Source of the DNA: Hoeflea sp.
GTDB taxonomy: Bacteria > Pseudomonadota > Alphaproteobacteria > Rhizobiales > Rhizobiaceae
Assembly: GCA_020637795.1 (NCBI GenBank)
Contig: JACKJT010000001.1
Span: 744,001-808,000, forward strand
DNA length: 64,000 nucleotides
Direction: 5' to 3'
Shown here in pieces: positions 18,307-26,435 of the stretch. Under the pieces are notes generated by a model. It made no database searches and had not been told where the DNA came from. It saw only the letters and a list, made by a program, of their open reading frames with translations. The translations under genes were made by a program, and so were the position numbers. The stretch's first letter is position 1. Every line of letters starts with the position of its first letter.

Positions 18307-18867
18307 CTAGTCATGGCTGTGGCCGTAGGAATGGCCATGGTCGTGTTCGTGGCTGTGGCTGTGGCTGTGGTCGTGGTCGTGGTCGTGATCGTGACTGTGA
18401 TCGGCATGATGGTGGCTGGCATGCGCCCCGCCATAGGCACCGCCTTCGGGATCGAATGGTGCTTCGATTTCCTGGACCGAAGCGCCGAGGCCGATGAGCA
18501 TGTCGCGGATCACGTGGTCGCTTCTGAGCCGGATCGCGGTCTCGGTGATTTCCGCCGCCAGGTGCCGATTGCCGATCTGCCAGGCGAGCGACAGGAGGTG
18601 CCGGGCGTCCCTGCCCCGCACCTCCATCAGCTTTTCAGGTTCGGCGCGGATCTCGATGACGCGGCCATCGTCAAGCACCAGCCCGTCGCCATGGCGCAGC
18701 AACCGCGCCTGCGGCAGATCGAGCAGGAAGGCAATGGTGGCGCCGTTTTCCATGCGGTCCGACACCATGCGCATGCGCCGGCGATGCCGTGCTGTTTCAT
18801 CCAGCGTTATGGTTGCGACGGGACTGTCAAACGTCCTTGTGACTGATGTGACCGTCGGCAGATGCAT
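18307..18867 (-). CDS. ureE: Urease accessory nickel chaperone UreE with His-rich tail
   Basis: UreE (186 aa) delivers nickel to UreG/urease. The N-terminal peptide-binding domain and central metal-binding domain (ending near residue 140) are followed by a tail of about 38 residues containing 18 His with interspersed Asp and Ser. The DNA for this tail is a run of gtg/gtc codon complements and looks like a short tandem repeat. A long His tail implies large nickel storage or buffering capacity. It starts 8 bp after the host-attachment-family gene. Confidence 0.95.
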   Translation of the reverse strand: MHLPTVTSVTRTFDSPVATITLDETARHRRRMRMVSDRMENGATIAFLLDLPQARLLRHGDGLVLDDGRVIEIRAEPEKLMEVRGRDARHLLSLAWQIGNRHLAAEITETAIRLRSDHVIRDMLIGLGASVQEIEAPFDPEGGAYGGAHASHHHADHSHDHDHDHDHSHSHSHEHDHGHSYGHSHD

Positions 18868-18875
18868 GCGTTTGC

Positions 18876-19325
18876 CTATCCGAAGAGCAGTTTCTCGATT
18901 TCAGGCACCGGATGCTTGGTGAGATCCTTGGCCTCTTCCGCAACAATCCGGCTCGAAACCGCATCCGACAGCGACTTGCGCAATTCACCCATGATCACCG
19001 CCGGTGCAACGATCACGATCTGTTCAAAGCGGCCAGCCTGCGCGTCCTGATCGAGCAGAGATGCGATCTTATGGGCGAATTCGTGTTTGGCCAAGCGGTG
19101 CCAGTCGGTTTCCTGCACTGCACTCCGGTGAGCGCTGCCCATCCCGTCGGACAAGCGTCCCGGACGGTCTTCACCCTGGGCCGATGTTCTGGGATTGGAC
19201 TGCCCGAAACCATTGAACACATGCAGTTCCGGCTTGTCGGGCGTGCCGTTGTTTTCCAGCAACAACGCTTTCTCGCCATCGGCGATCAATACCCATCCCT
19301 TGTGCTTCAACCTGATTCCGGACAT
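18876..19325 (-). CDS. Host attachment family protein
   Basis: The 149-aa protein matches the host attachment (Hac/AtsE-like) family seen in rhizobia and agrobacteria: WVLIADGEKALLLENNG at the N terminus, the RLSDGMGSAHRSAVQETDWHRLAKHEFA centre (split here for reading) and VIVAPAVIMGELRKSLS towards the end. Despite the name, its molecular role is not established; the fold resembles an eRF1-domain/VLRF-like protein. It lies 8 bp upstream of ureE. Confidence 0.8.
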   Translation of the reverse strand: MSGIRLKHKGWVLIADGEKALLLENNGTPDKPELHVFNGFGQSNPRTSAQGEDRPGRLSDGMGSAHRSAVQETDWHRLAKHEFAHKIASLLDQDAQAGRFEQIVIVAPAVIMGELRKSLSDAVSSRIVAEEAKDLTKHPVPEIEKLLFG

Positions 19326-19580
19326 TGGAGTCTCCCTTTTGACGTTCGGAGCGTCAGTATAAGCCGGTGTTGGATCATCAGGGATTGACGGGGATCAATA
19401 TCCACCAGGATATGCCACGGGCAATTCCATACGAACTGCCCAACGCTGCTGCGCAGACGGCCTGCATGGATAAAGATGCCGCAGCCGGCAACTGACGACG
19501 GCGTAAACTCAAGGCCGACGCGGCGGTACTGATACGACAAGCGGGCACTGATCGCCCCGGTCCGGCGTCAATTCATGCTC

Positions 19581-19748
19581 TCAGAGCTGGTCAATCAGGT
19601 CGCGAATAGCCTGTTGTCGGGTTGTTCCGCGGGCCCTGAAGGCATCTTCCGGTGTGTGCGCGAGGCGATCAGCCTTCAATGCAAAGTCTATGGACTTTAC
19701 GGCAGCGCTGAAAAAGCGGCGGACAGGGTTGTTGCTTGCAGCGGTCAT
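19581..19748 (-). CDS. Small 55-aa protein of unknown function
   Basis: This short frame reads MTAASNNPVRRFFSAAVKS... and ends RDLIDQL followed by TGA. It is basic and mostly helical, with the segment LKADRLAHTPEDAFRARGTT in the middle. A strong Shine-Dalgarno sequence (aaaggag) stands 8 bases before the ATG, and a palindrome lies just upstream. These features make it a likely real gene; I do not recognise a named family. It sits between the urease structural part and the accessory part of the cluster. Confidence 0.6.
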   Translation of the reverse strand: MTAASNNPVRRFFSAAVKSIDFALKADRLAHTPEDAFRARGTTRQQAIRDLIDQL

Positions 19749-19760
19749 GACATGACTCCT

Positions 19761-19800
19761 TTGTTGCGGCGCAACAATAACTCATGTTGCGCCACAATAT
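19761..19800. promoter_or_regulatory. Palindromic putative operator upstream of the 55-aa gene
   Basis: TTGTTGC-ggc-GCAACAA (19761-19777) is a perfect 7-bp inverted repeat directly upstream of the ribosome-binding site of the 55-aa gene. A second, imperfect relative (tgttgcgccacaata) follows at 19785-19799. The pair looks like a tandem operator for a small dimeric repressor; the regulator is unknown. Confidence 0.4.
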
Positions 19801-19841
19801 GCTGCCAAATTAGGAAGGCAGCCATGCGGATGACGCATGGG

Positions 19842-20316
19842 TCAAAATTCTTCTTCAGCTCCGTCGGATCGACGCCCGACATCTGCGGATCCGCTACGGA
19901 CGGAACGCACCATGGTGACAGAGGTCGGACGGTCGAAACCCTCGTGAGCTGTATGGGCTGTGATCGAGAAACCCAGGCGGGTAAAGGCTTCATGGTTCTC
20001 GACGAGCTCGACCCGGGTCTGGAGGACAAGCCTGGATTTGCCTGCCTCGCGGGCCATGACATCCGCCTCGTCCAAAATACGGCGCGCAAGGCCAGACGAT
20101 CTGCTCCTCGGCCATTGCCAGAAGCAGGGTTTCCCGGCGGGACCGGCCTTCTAGGTCTGCCGCGGTCATCCCGTTCAGGGAGGACGGCGGGGAGATCCGC
20201 CCTTCCATGTAAGCGAAATTTCGAGCGAGCAGTTCTCGCAGGGCTTCCCAATCGGAGAATCCCCGAGTAGCAGGCCCGACCTTGAAGGCCGTGCCGGGTT
20301 TGGCGCAGCCGTGCAT
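19842..20316 (-). pseudogene. GNAT N-acetyltransferase pseudogene
   Basis: Two frames together make a GNAT-family protein. The first (20316 leftward) gives FKVGPATRGFSDWEALREL, NFAYMEGRISPPSSL and LAMAEEQIV; the second (ending 19842) resumes with RILDEADVMAREAG, LQTRVELVENHEAFTRLGF and a normal C terminus. The junction near 20080 lacks the 20 to 30 residues that carry the acetyl-CoA-binding Q/R-x-x-G-x-G/A loop and changes frame, so the gene is inactive. It interrupts the urease cluster between ureC and the small 55-aa gene. Confidence 0.75.
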
Positions 20317-20324
20317 TTACAGGC

Positions 20325-22037
20325 CTAGAACATGAAATACCGCTGCGCCATCGGCAGTACCGTCGCCGGTTCGCAGGTCAGCAGCTGGCCATCGGCACGG
20401 ACCTCATAGGTTTCCGGATCGACCTCGATGTGCGGCAGCGCGTCGTTGAGCACCATCGAGGCCTTGGAAATCCCGCCGCGGGTGTTCTCGACGGAGCAGA
20501 GCTGCTTGGCGGTGCCCAGCTTGTGCGCAAGACCGTCCTCGATGGCTGCCTGGCTGACGAAGGTGACGGAGGATTCGGTCCGCGCCTTGCCGTAGGCGCC
20601 GAACATGGGGCGGTAATGCACCGGCTGCGGTGTCGGGATCGATGCGTTGGGGTCACCCATCGGGGCCGCAGCGATCATCCCGCCCAACAGCACCATGTCC
20701 GGCTTGACGCCGAAGAAGGCCGGGTTCCACAGGACCAGATCGGCGCGCTTGCCGACCTCGATCGACCCGATATGGCTGGAGACGCCCTGGGCGATGGCCG
20801 GGTTGATGGTGTATTTGGCGATGTAGCGACGGACGCGGAAATTGTCGTTGTCGCCGGTTTCCTCGGGCAAGGCGCCGCGCTGGCGCTTCATCTTGTCTGC
20901 GGTCTGCCAGGTACGGATGATCACCTCGCCGACACGGCCCATGGCCTGGCTGTCCGACGCGATGATCGAGAAGGCGCCGATGTCATGCAGGATATCCTCG
21001 GCGGCGATCGTCTCCTTGCGGATGCGGCTTTCGGCGAAGGCGATGTCCTCGGGGATGGCGCTGTCGAGATGGTGGCAGACCATCAGCATGTCGAGATGCT
21101 CGGCGATGGTGTTGACCGTGTAGGGCCGGGTCGGGTTGGTCGATGACGGAAGCACGTTGTTGAGCCCGCAGACCTTGATGATGTCGGGCGCGTGGCCGCC
21201 GCCCGCGCCCTCGGTGTGGAAGGCGTGGATGGTGCGGCCCTTGATTGCATCGACCGTGGTTTCGACAAAGCCGCTCTCGTTCAATGTGTCGGTGTGGATC
21301 ATCACCTGGACGTCATACTGATCGGCGACGGCCAGGCAATTGTCGATGGCCGCCGGCGTGGTGCCCCAGTCCTCGTGCAGCTTGAGCGCACAGGCGCCGC
21401 CGAGGATCATTTCCTCAAGCGCCGCGGGCCTCGAGGCATTGCCCTTGCCCGACAGGCCGATGTTCATCGGGAACGCATCCATGGCCTGGATCATACGGCC
21501 GATGTGCCAGGGGCCGGGCGTGCAGGTGGTCGCCAGCGTGCCGTGCGCCGGACCGGTGCCGCCGCCGAGCATGGTGGTCAAACCGCTCATCAGGGCTTCC
21601 TCGATCTGCTGCGGGCAGATGAAATGGATGTGGCTGTCAAAACCGCCGGCGGTCAGAATCTTGCCCTCGCCGGCGATCACCTCGGTGCCCGGGCCGATGA
21701 TGATGGTGACGCCGGGCTGCGTGTCCGGATTGCCGGCCTTGCCGATTGCAGCGATGCGGCCATCCTTCAAACCGATATCGGCCTTGAAGATGCCGGTGTG
21801 ATCGACCACCAGCGCGTTGGTGATGACGGTATCGACCGCGCCGTCGGCACGGGTGACCTGGGACTGCCCCATGCCATCGCGGATCACCTTGCCGCCGCCG
21901 AACTTGACCTCCTCGCCATAGGTGGTGAAGTCCTTTTCGACCTCGATGAAGAGCTCGGTGTCGGCAAGCCGAACCTTGTCACCGACGGTCGGACCATACA
22001 TTGCGGCATAGGCAGAGCGGGAGATCTTGGCGGGCAT
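20325..22037 (-). CDS. ureC: Urease alpha subunit (catalytic)
   Basis: UreC (570 aa) is the nickel-containing catalytic subunit hydrolysing urea to ammonia and carbamate. Active-site residues are present: SHIH (His136, His138), the carbamylated lysine in CALKLHEDWG (Lys219), IHTDTLNESG (His248), HAFHTEGAGGGHAPD (His274), the mobile-flap MVCHHLD (Cys321-His323) and IASDSQAMGR (Asp362). Length and composition are normal. A three-subunit (A, B, C) bacterial arrangement is used. It follows the DUF1311 gene by 56 bp. Confidence 0.98.
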   Translation of the reverse strand: MPAKISRSAYAAMYGPTVGDKVRLADTELFIEVEKDFTTYGEEVKFGGGKVIRDGMGQSQVTRADGAVDTVITNALVVDHTGIFKADIGLKDGRIAAIGKAGNPDTQPGVTIIIGPGTEVIAGEGKILTAGGFDSHIHFICPQQIEEALMSGLTTMLGGGTGPAHGTLATTCTPGPWHIGRMIQAMDAFPMNIGLSGKGNASRPAALEEMILGGACALKLHEDWGTTPAAIDNCLAVADQYDVQVMIHTDTLNESGFVETTVDAIKGRTIHAFHTEGAGGGHAPDIIKVCGLNNVLPSSTNPTRPYTVNTIAEHLDMLMVCHHLDSAIPEDIAFAESRIRKETIAAEDILHDIGAFSIIASDSQAMGRVGEVIIRTWQTADKMKRQRGALPEETGDNDNFRVRRYIAKYTINPAIAQGVSSHIGSIEVGKRADLVLWNPAFFGVKPDMVLLGGMIAAAPMGDPNASIPTPQPVHYRPMFGAYGKARTESSVTFVSQAAIEDGLAHKLGTAKQLCSVENTRGGISKASMVLNDALPHIEVDPETYEVRADGQLLTCEPATVLPMAQRYFMF

Positions 22038-22093
22038 CGGTGATCCTCGGTTCGTTTGCTACTCACCCGTTCAGGCAAGCAAGAAATAGGCCA

Positions 22094-22549
22094 TCAGCGG
22101 CTCTCGAGCGCACGGGACAGAACCTCGATGCGTTCGCGGGTCAGACGGGCCAGGCAGAGGCTTCCGACCATCGGCTGCATGGTCCCGCCAAAGACTTCAT
22201 AGGCTTCGTATTCGCATTGCGCGTCACGGAACGCGATCCAGGCGCGCTGGGCATTGCGCAGGGCCTCAAGCGTCGTCGGCACGCCGCGCTCGCGCGCCAT
22301 GTCGGCCACGTATTCGTCATTCTGCTTTGCCGCCGCGACGATATCCGGCCAAAGCGCATTGAGATCGGCATCCGCCGTCTCATAGTCGTCGCCTGCGCAA
22401 TAGGTCATTTCCATCTGGGTCTGCGGGTCGATGCAATCGGGTCTTTCATCGGCAATCGCCCGCTGCCCAAGAACAAAGGTGGCAAGAAGCAGCACAAAGA
22501 CGATAGTGCCATGAGAGATCTTGCGATCAAGTCCTGTTTGGAGAAGCAC
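22094..22549 (-). CDS. Exported DUF1311 (LprI-like) protein
   Basis: This frame encodes a protein with a signal peptide (hydrophobic IVFVLLLATFVLG then RAIADERPDC) and a DUF1311 domain: DCIDPQTQMEMTYCA, followed by ADLNALW, LRNAQRAWIAFRDAQCEYEA and GSLCLARLTRERI. Cysteines are positioned for disulphides, so it should be periplasmic. I placed the start at a GTG (22549), 4 bp after the cyclase stop, because upstream codons overlap the cyclase gene; this start is uncertain. DUF1311 includes the mycobacterial lysozyme inhibitor LprI, but this role is unproven here. Confidence 0.7.
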   Translation of the reverse strand: MLLQTGLDRKISHGTIVFVLLLATFVLGQRAIADERPDCIDPQTQMEMTYCAGDDYETADADLNALWPDIVAAAKQNDEYVADMARERGVPTTLEALRNAQRAWIAFRDAQCEYEAYEVFGGTMQPMVGSLCLARLTRERIEVLSRALESR

Positions 22550-22553
22550 CGGC

Positions 22554-23369
22554 CTACACCATAGCCATGACGCGGGCCGGACCGCCGGTGCCGTTGCGGT
22601 GCTTCGGCGCGCCGATGAACATGGTGGCGCCGGAAGCCGGAAGCTGGTCGAGATTGGCAAGGTTCTCGATGCCGAAGCGTCCGCCGGGCAGCCAGGAATA
22701 GTGAACTGCGAAATCGGCGGAATTGCCCGGATCGAGCGACAGGGTGTCGACGCCGATCGAGGCTGCGCCCATCTCCGCCAGCATGTCTGTCGCGGCCTTG
22801 GAGAAACCGGGGAAGGCGAAATTGCCGTCCGCGTTGTTACGATAGCTGGCGTCTCCGAGCTTGTCCTGCCAGCCGGAATTCATCGCCACGCAGGCGCCCT
22901 GCGGTATGTCACCGTGAGCGCTGACCCAGGCCTCGATGTCTTCGGGCTCGACCATGGAGTTCGGCTCCTCTGCGGCCTTGGCCTTGATGTCGATGATGCA
23001 GAGCGGGCAGATCAGGTTCTGCGGGTCTAGTTCGGCCACGGAGGTGCCGTCCTTGGAGAAATGCAGCGGCGCATCAATGTGGGTGCCGGAATGCTCGAAG
23101 ATATTGAGTTCCCAGATCTGGTAGCCGGAGGCGTCGAAATTGACATTCTCGGTGAAGAGAATTCCGGGCTTGCCATCAAAAGTCGGGAAATCGCCATCCA
23201 GCGTATGGGTGAGATCGACCACCTTGCCCGATGCCTGCGCAAGTGCCGGGCGGGCGGAAACAGCGCCCGCTGCGGTGGCGGCAAGTCCGGCGGCAGCCGA
23301 TTTGCGGAAGAAATCACGGCGCGACAGCATTGAGGATTTGACGTTATTGATCACGCATACATGGCACAT
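22554..23369 (-). CDS. Tat-exported cyclase-family (KynB-like) hydrolase
   Basis: The 271-aa protein belongs to the cyclase family (Pfam Cyclase, which includes kynurenine formamidase). It starts MCHVCVINNVKSSMLSRRDF, preceded by a strong AAGGAG; the twin-arginine motif SRRDFFRK and a hydrophobic AAAGLAATAAGAVSA segment predict Tat export. The metal-binding HSGTHIDAPLHF motif (His-x-Gly-Thr-His-x-Asp) is intact. It lies between ureB and ureC in the same strand. The substrate is unknown; a link to urea or formamide metabolism is only suggested by location. Confidence 0.85.
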   Translation of the reverse strand: MCHVCVINNVKSSMLSRRDFFRKSAAAGLAATAAGAVSARPALAQASGKVVDLTHTLDGDFPTFDGKPGILFTENVNFDASGYQIWELNIFEHSGTHIDAPLHFSKDGTSVAELDPQNLICPLCIIDIKAKAAEEPNSMVEPEDIEAWVSAHGDIPQGACVAMNSGWQDKLGDASYRNNADGNFAFPGFSKAATDMLAEMGAASIGVDTLSLDPGNSADFAVHYSWLPGGRFGIENLANLDQLPASGATMFIGAPKHRNGTGGPARVMAMV

Positions 23370-23408
23370 ATGGGTTCTCCTTCCCTCTGTTGCGGCCTGG
23401 ATAAAGCT

Positions 23409-23714
23409 TCAGAGCTTCCCCATCACCTTCTGCTGAAATCCATAGACTTCTCGGCCGCCCGACAGCGGCACGAGGGTAACGTCGCGTTCCTGACCCGGTT
23501 CGAAGCGCACGGCAGTGCCGGCGGCGATATCCAGCCGCTGGCCCCGCGCCTTCTCGCGGTCGAAGCTCAAGGCCTCGTTGGTCTCGAAAAAATGATAATG
23601 GCTGCCCACCTGCACCGGCCGATCGCCGGTATTGGCGACCTTGAGGGTGATGGAAGGCACGCCGGAATTGAGCTCGATGTCGCCGTCTTTCGTCATAACT
23701 TCACCGGGAATCAT
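23409..23714 (-). CDS. ureB: Urease beta subunit
   Basis: UreB (101 aa) begins MIPGEVMTKDGDIELN, the family N terminus, and contains NTGDRPVQVGSHYHFFETN and GGREVYGFQQKVMG. It is a structural subunit of the (ABC)3 urease. An in-frame extension upstream overlaps hupE and is not used. The next gene downstream is the cyclase-family gene, so the usual ureB-ureC adjacency is broken here. Confidence 0.97.
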   Translation of the reverse strand: MIPGEVMTKDGDIELNSGVPSITLKVANTGDRPVQVGSHYHFFETNEALSFDREKARGQRLDIAAGTAVRFEPGQERDVTLVPLSGGREVYGFQQKVMGKL

Positions 23715-23742
23715 GGGCGCACCCTCCTTGTCAGGTTTCAGA

Positions 23743-24336
23743 TCAGCCGGCGAAGGCCAGCAGGAGCCCGGCGGCGGCGGTGACCGCACCGGCGGCCCGG
23801 GTCAGCCAGGATTTGCCATCTCCGCCCTGCAGCTTGCCGAAGCTGATGCCGAGACCGATGCCGACCGCATGCAGAACGGCCGTTGCCAGCATGAAACCGA
23901 TGGCGAAGCTTGCTGCGCCCGCCTCACCCAGTTCGCCGCCATGGGCGTGGCCGTGGAAGAAGGCGAAAAAGGCGACAGCGACAGCCATGCCGGCAGTCGA
24001 GAACGGCAGCGCCAGCGCAACCATGATGCCGATGAAGATGACGGACGCCAGGATCACCGGCTCGACAAACGGCAGCGGCATGCCGGCGATCGCTGCAATG
24101 AAGCCGAGGCCCATGGTGCCGATAAAGGCCGCCGGGACGATCAGGATCGCGCGGCCCTTCAGCGAGGCGGCCCAAAGACCGACAGCGACCATGACGAGGA
24201 TGTGGTCAAGACCGAAGAGCGGATGCGAAATGCCCGCCGCGAGGGAGCCGTGCTCCGAAGGGTCAAGATGGGCAAAGGCCGGCGCTGTAGCCAGGCCGAG
24301 TGCGGCGGCGGAAATCAAAAGTCGTCTGATCATCAT
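23743..24336 (-). CDS. ureJ: HupE/UreJ nickel-permease-like membrane protein
   Basis: The 197-aa protein starts MMIRRLLISAAALGLATAPA, a signal peptide ending AFA, then HLDPSEHGSLAAGISHPLFG and LDHILVMVAVGLWA, the His-containing signature of HupE/UreJ transporters. About six membrane segments follow, with HGHAHGGEL in the loop of the fourth. Such proteins are secondary nickel importers, suited to urease. It lies between ureA and ureB. Confidence 0.9.
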   Translation of the reverse strand: MMIRRLLISAAALGLATAPAFAHLDPSEHGSLAAGISHPLFGLDHILVMVAVGLWAASLKGRAILIVPAAFIGTMGLGFIAAIAGMPLPFVEPVILASVIFIGIMVALALPFSTAGMAVAVAFFAFFHGHAHGGELGEAGAASFAIGFMLATAVLHAVGIGLGISFGKLQGGDGKSWLTRAAGAVTAAAGLLLAFAG

Positions 24337-24468
24337 GAAAGTCCTTTTTTGGTCAACACGGCGCCCGCAATTGGTCGCGCCGTCAGGATGAATGCACACA
24401 TGTGCCGGACGAGTATTGCCTTCGCGAGAAGGCTGCGTCGAGGGGCGTGTTGCATTGAAAACATGTTT

Positions 24469-24771
24469 CTACCGGATCGGTTCGTGCACGGTCACCAGCT
24501 TCGTGCCATCAGGGAATGTGGCCTCGACCTGGATGTCGTGGATCATTTCGGCGATGCCGTCCATCACCTGGTCGCGGGTGACCACGTGGGCGCCGGCTTC
24601 CATCAGGTCGGCGACCGCGCGGCCGTCACGGGCGCCTTCGACCACGAAGTCGGTGATCAGGGCGATGGCTTCGGGATGGTTGAGCTTGACGCCCCGCTCC
24701 AGCCGCTTGCGCGCCACGATGGCGGCCATGGCGATGAGCAGCTTGTCTTTTTCCCTCGGTGTCAGGTTCAT
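24469..24771 (-). CDS. ureA: Urease gamma subunit
   Basis: UreA (100 aa) reads MNLTPREKDKLLIAMAAIVA and ends TKLVTVHEPIR, both diagnostic, and is the normal length. It is a structural urease subunit. It follows ureD by 10 bp; a 132-bp gap separates it from hupE. Confidence 0.98.
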   Translation of the reverse strand: MNLTPREKDKLLIAMAAIVARKRLERGVKLNHPEAIALITDFVVEGARDGRAVADLMEAGAHVVTRDQVMDGIAEMIHDIQVEATFPDGTKLVTVHEPIR

Positions 24772-24781
24772 GGCGTCTCTT

Positions 24782-25657
24782 TCATATCGACCACACTTTC
24801 GGCATGCCGCCTTGCGGATTGAGCAGGCGGATCAACGGTACGAGCACCTTGCGCAATTCATAGCTGTCGGCGGCAACAATCCGAGCAAGAAGCTTGCCAG
24901 TTTCGGGCGCGGCTGACCCAGACCGGCGCGTGAACAGAAAACTGGCCCCGCCGGAGGTGCCGATCACCTGGCGGGCGGCAAGCAATCTGGCTTCGGCTTC
25001 GGGCGCAATCATCAGAACGGTGGCAACGGCGAGCCCGCCACCGGCAACGGCGGCGCGGGCCAGGACATCCGCGATGTCAGGGCCAAGCCGCATGTCCTCG
25101 GCATGGACCAGATCTCCATCAAGGCGGATGCGCCAGCGATCGCGGAAATGGCCTTCCACAACGGATTCACGCATGGCAAGGCGACCAAAGACCAGCGGCT
25201 CGACCATCAGAAGCCGCGATCCCGCCGCCATGTCCACCTCGATGGAGCGCGCGAGCCGCGCCCGGTCGAACAGGATGGTTTCCTGCGGCAGCCAGGCGAG
25301 CGAACTCTCGGCGTTCAGTTTCAGCTGCACAGAGACCCGGGCTTCACTCTTGCCATGCGCCTTGTAGGTCTTCTCGCAGGCCTGGGTGGCAAGCGCCATC
25401 GAGGCCCCCTCGCCCGCCTCGAAAGCCCAGTCCATACGGTCGCCGCCGGTCAAGCCGCCCGCGGTGTTGATCAGCACCGCCTCAAGCGGAGAACCGCGTG
25501 GAACACGCGGAATGCGAATGCGAGCCGAGCCTTCCTGGAACAGGCGATCGATGCGGCTTTCGCCGGCCGACTGCTTGACCGACAAACGGCCACCGCCACG
25601 GGTGCGCTGCAAGGGCACGCTCGATTGCGATGTCGGCAGCGGAAGCAGGGAGTTCAT
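24782..25657 (-). CDS. ureD: Urease accessory protein UreD
   Basis: UreD (291 aa; also UreH) is the scaffold that recruits UreF-UreG to the urease apoprotein. Recognisable blocks are RIRIPRVPRGSPLEAVLINT, AGGLTGGDRMDW, ATQACEKTYKA and SSLAWLPQETILFDRARL. It is the first gene of the cluster in transcription order. The 340 bp upstream (25658-25996) contain no other gene, so the cluster promoter should be there. Confidence 0.95.
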   Translation of the reverse strand: MNSLLPLPTSQSSVPLQRTRGGGRLSVKQSAGESRIDRLFQEGSARIRIPRVPRGSPLEAVLINTAGGLTGGDRMDWAFEAGEGASMALATQACEKTYKAHGKSEARVSVQLKLNAESSLAWLPQETILFDRARLARSIEVDMAAGSRLLMVEPLVFGRLAMRESVVEGHFRDRWRIRLDGDLVHAEDMRLGPDIADVLARAAVAGGGLAVATVLMIAPEAEARLLAARQVIGTSGGASFLFTRRSGSAAPETGKLLARIVAADSYELRKVLVPLIRLLNPQGGMPKVWSI

Positions 25658-25996
25658 CGGCGTCCTTTCGGTTGCAGGACCCGATCATCGGAAAAGCCAT
25701 GCCCGCACGCAAGGGGGATTCATCGCGTATGCGGATGAATCCTGCACCGCGCGCCCACATGATCAATCGGCAGGCAAAAAGACTATTTTTTGCGCATTCC
25801 GCATCCTGGTCAGTCGGACCTATCCCGCTGCGGCGATTCGGCGCTGGTGCAGGCCTCCCCGGCGCCTCTCCCTTGGCAAGGTTCAAGACCCGCCAAAACT
25901 CGGAGGGCAAGAAACTTTCAGGCGAGATGCAACCAAAACCCGGTTTGCGGCGTTGAACAGGCGAAACAATGGAAGAATGACGCGAAAGGACTGATC

Positions 25997-26107
25997 ATGC
26001 TGATTTCAACGCTTGCCCTTGCAATGAGCATCGCCATGATGGTCTCGGCCATCGTTATCCTGTATAACGAAACCGCGAACCGGAAGCAGAGACCCTCGTT
26101 CGAGTGA
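25997..26107 (+). CDS. Small membrane protein, 36 aa
   Basis: A short frame with a ribosome-binding site (aaagga, 8 bases before the ATG) encodes MLISTLALAMSIAMMVSAIV... with one membrane segment and a polar ending NETANRKQRPSFE. I see no named family. The good RBS and the clear hydrophobic/polar split suggest a real small protein. Confidence 0.5.
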   Translation: MLISTLALAMSIAMMVSAIVILYNETANRKQRPSFE

Positions 26108-26148
26108 TTTGCCTCCGCTAAAGAACAGCACCCAATATGGAGCCATTG

Positions 26149-26409
26149 ATGACCAGACTCGTTCTTTCAATTCTCGCTGCGGTATCCCTTCTTGCCGCGG
26201 CCGGCTGTACGACAACTGAAAAACGGGCCGCAGGCGGTGCCGCTATCGGAGCAGGAACCGGTGCGCTGGTCGCAGCCGCGACGGGCAACAATGTGGCAGG
26301 TGGCGCCCTGATCGGCGGAGCTGCAGGTGCGCTGATCGGCGCCGCGACAACCCCGGGCATGTGCCGTTACCGCGATGCCTACGGCCGCATTTACGAAGCT
26401 CCCTGCTGA
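26149..26409 (+). CDS. Glycine-zipper lipoprotein
   Basis: The 86-aa product has an N-terminal lipoprotein signal with lipobox LLAAAGC, then TTTEKRAAGG and two Gly/Ala-rich segments (AAIGAGTGALVAAATG and GGALIGGAAGALIGAA) of the YMGG-like glycine-zipper type, ending GMCRYRDAYGRIYEAPC. It should be anchored in a membrane facing the periplasm. Family members are common in rhizobia with unknown roles. A strong hairpin terminator follows. An ATG at 26137 is an alternative start. Confidence 0.8.
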   Translation: MTRLVLSILAAVSLLAAAGCTTTEKRAAGGAAIGAGTGALVAAATGNNVAGGALIGGAAGALIGAATTPGMCRYRDAYGRIYEAPC

Positions 26410-26435
26410 TAATCGGCAGCTGAAGAATTCTGTTT

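Noticed and set aside
18307..18440. Repetitive gtg/gtc tract as a CRISPR or non-coding satellite
   Set aside because: It is in frame with UreE and encodes the His-rich metal-binding tail; no spacer-repeat structure is present.
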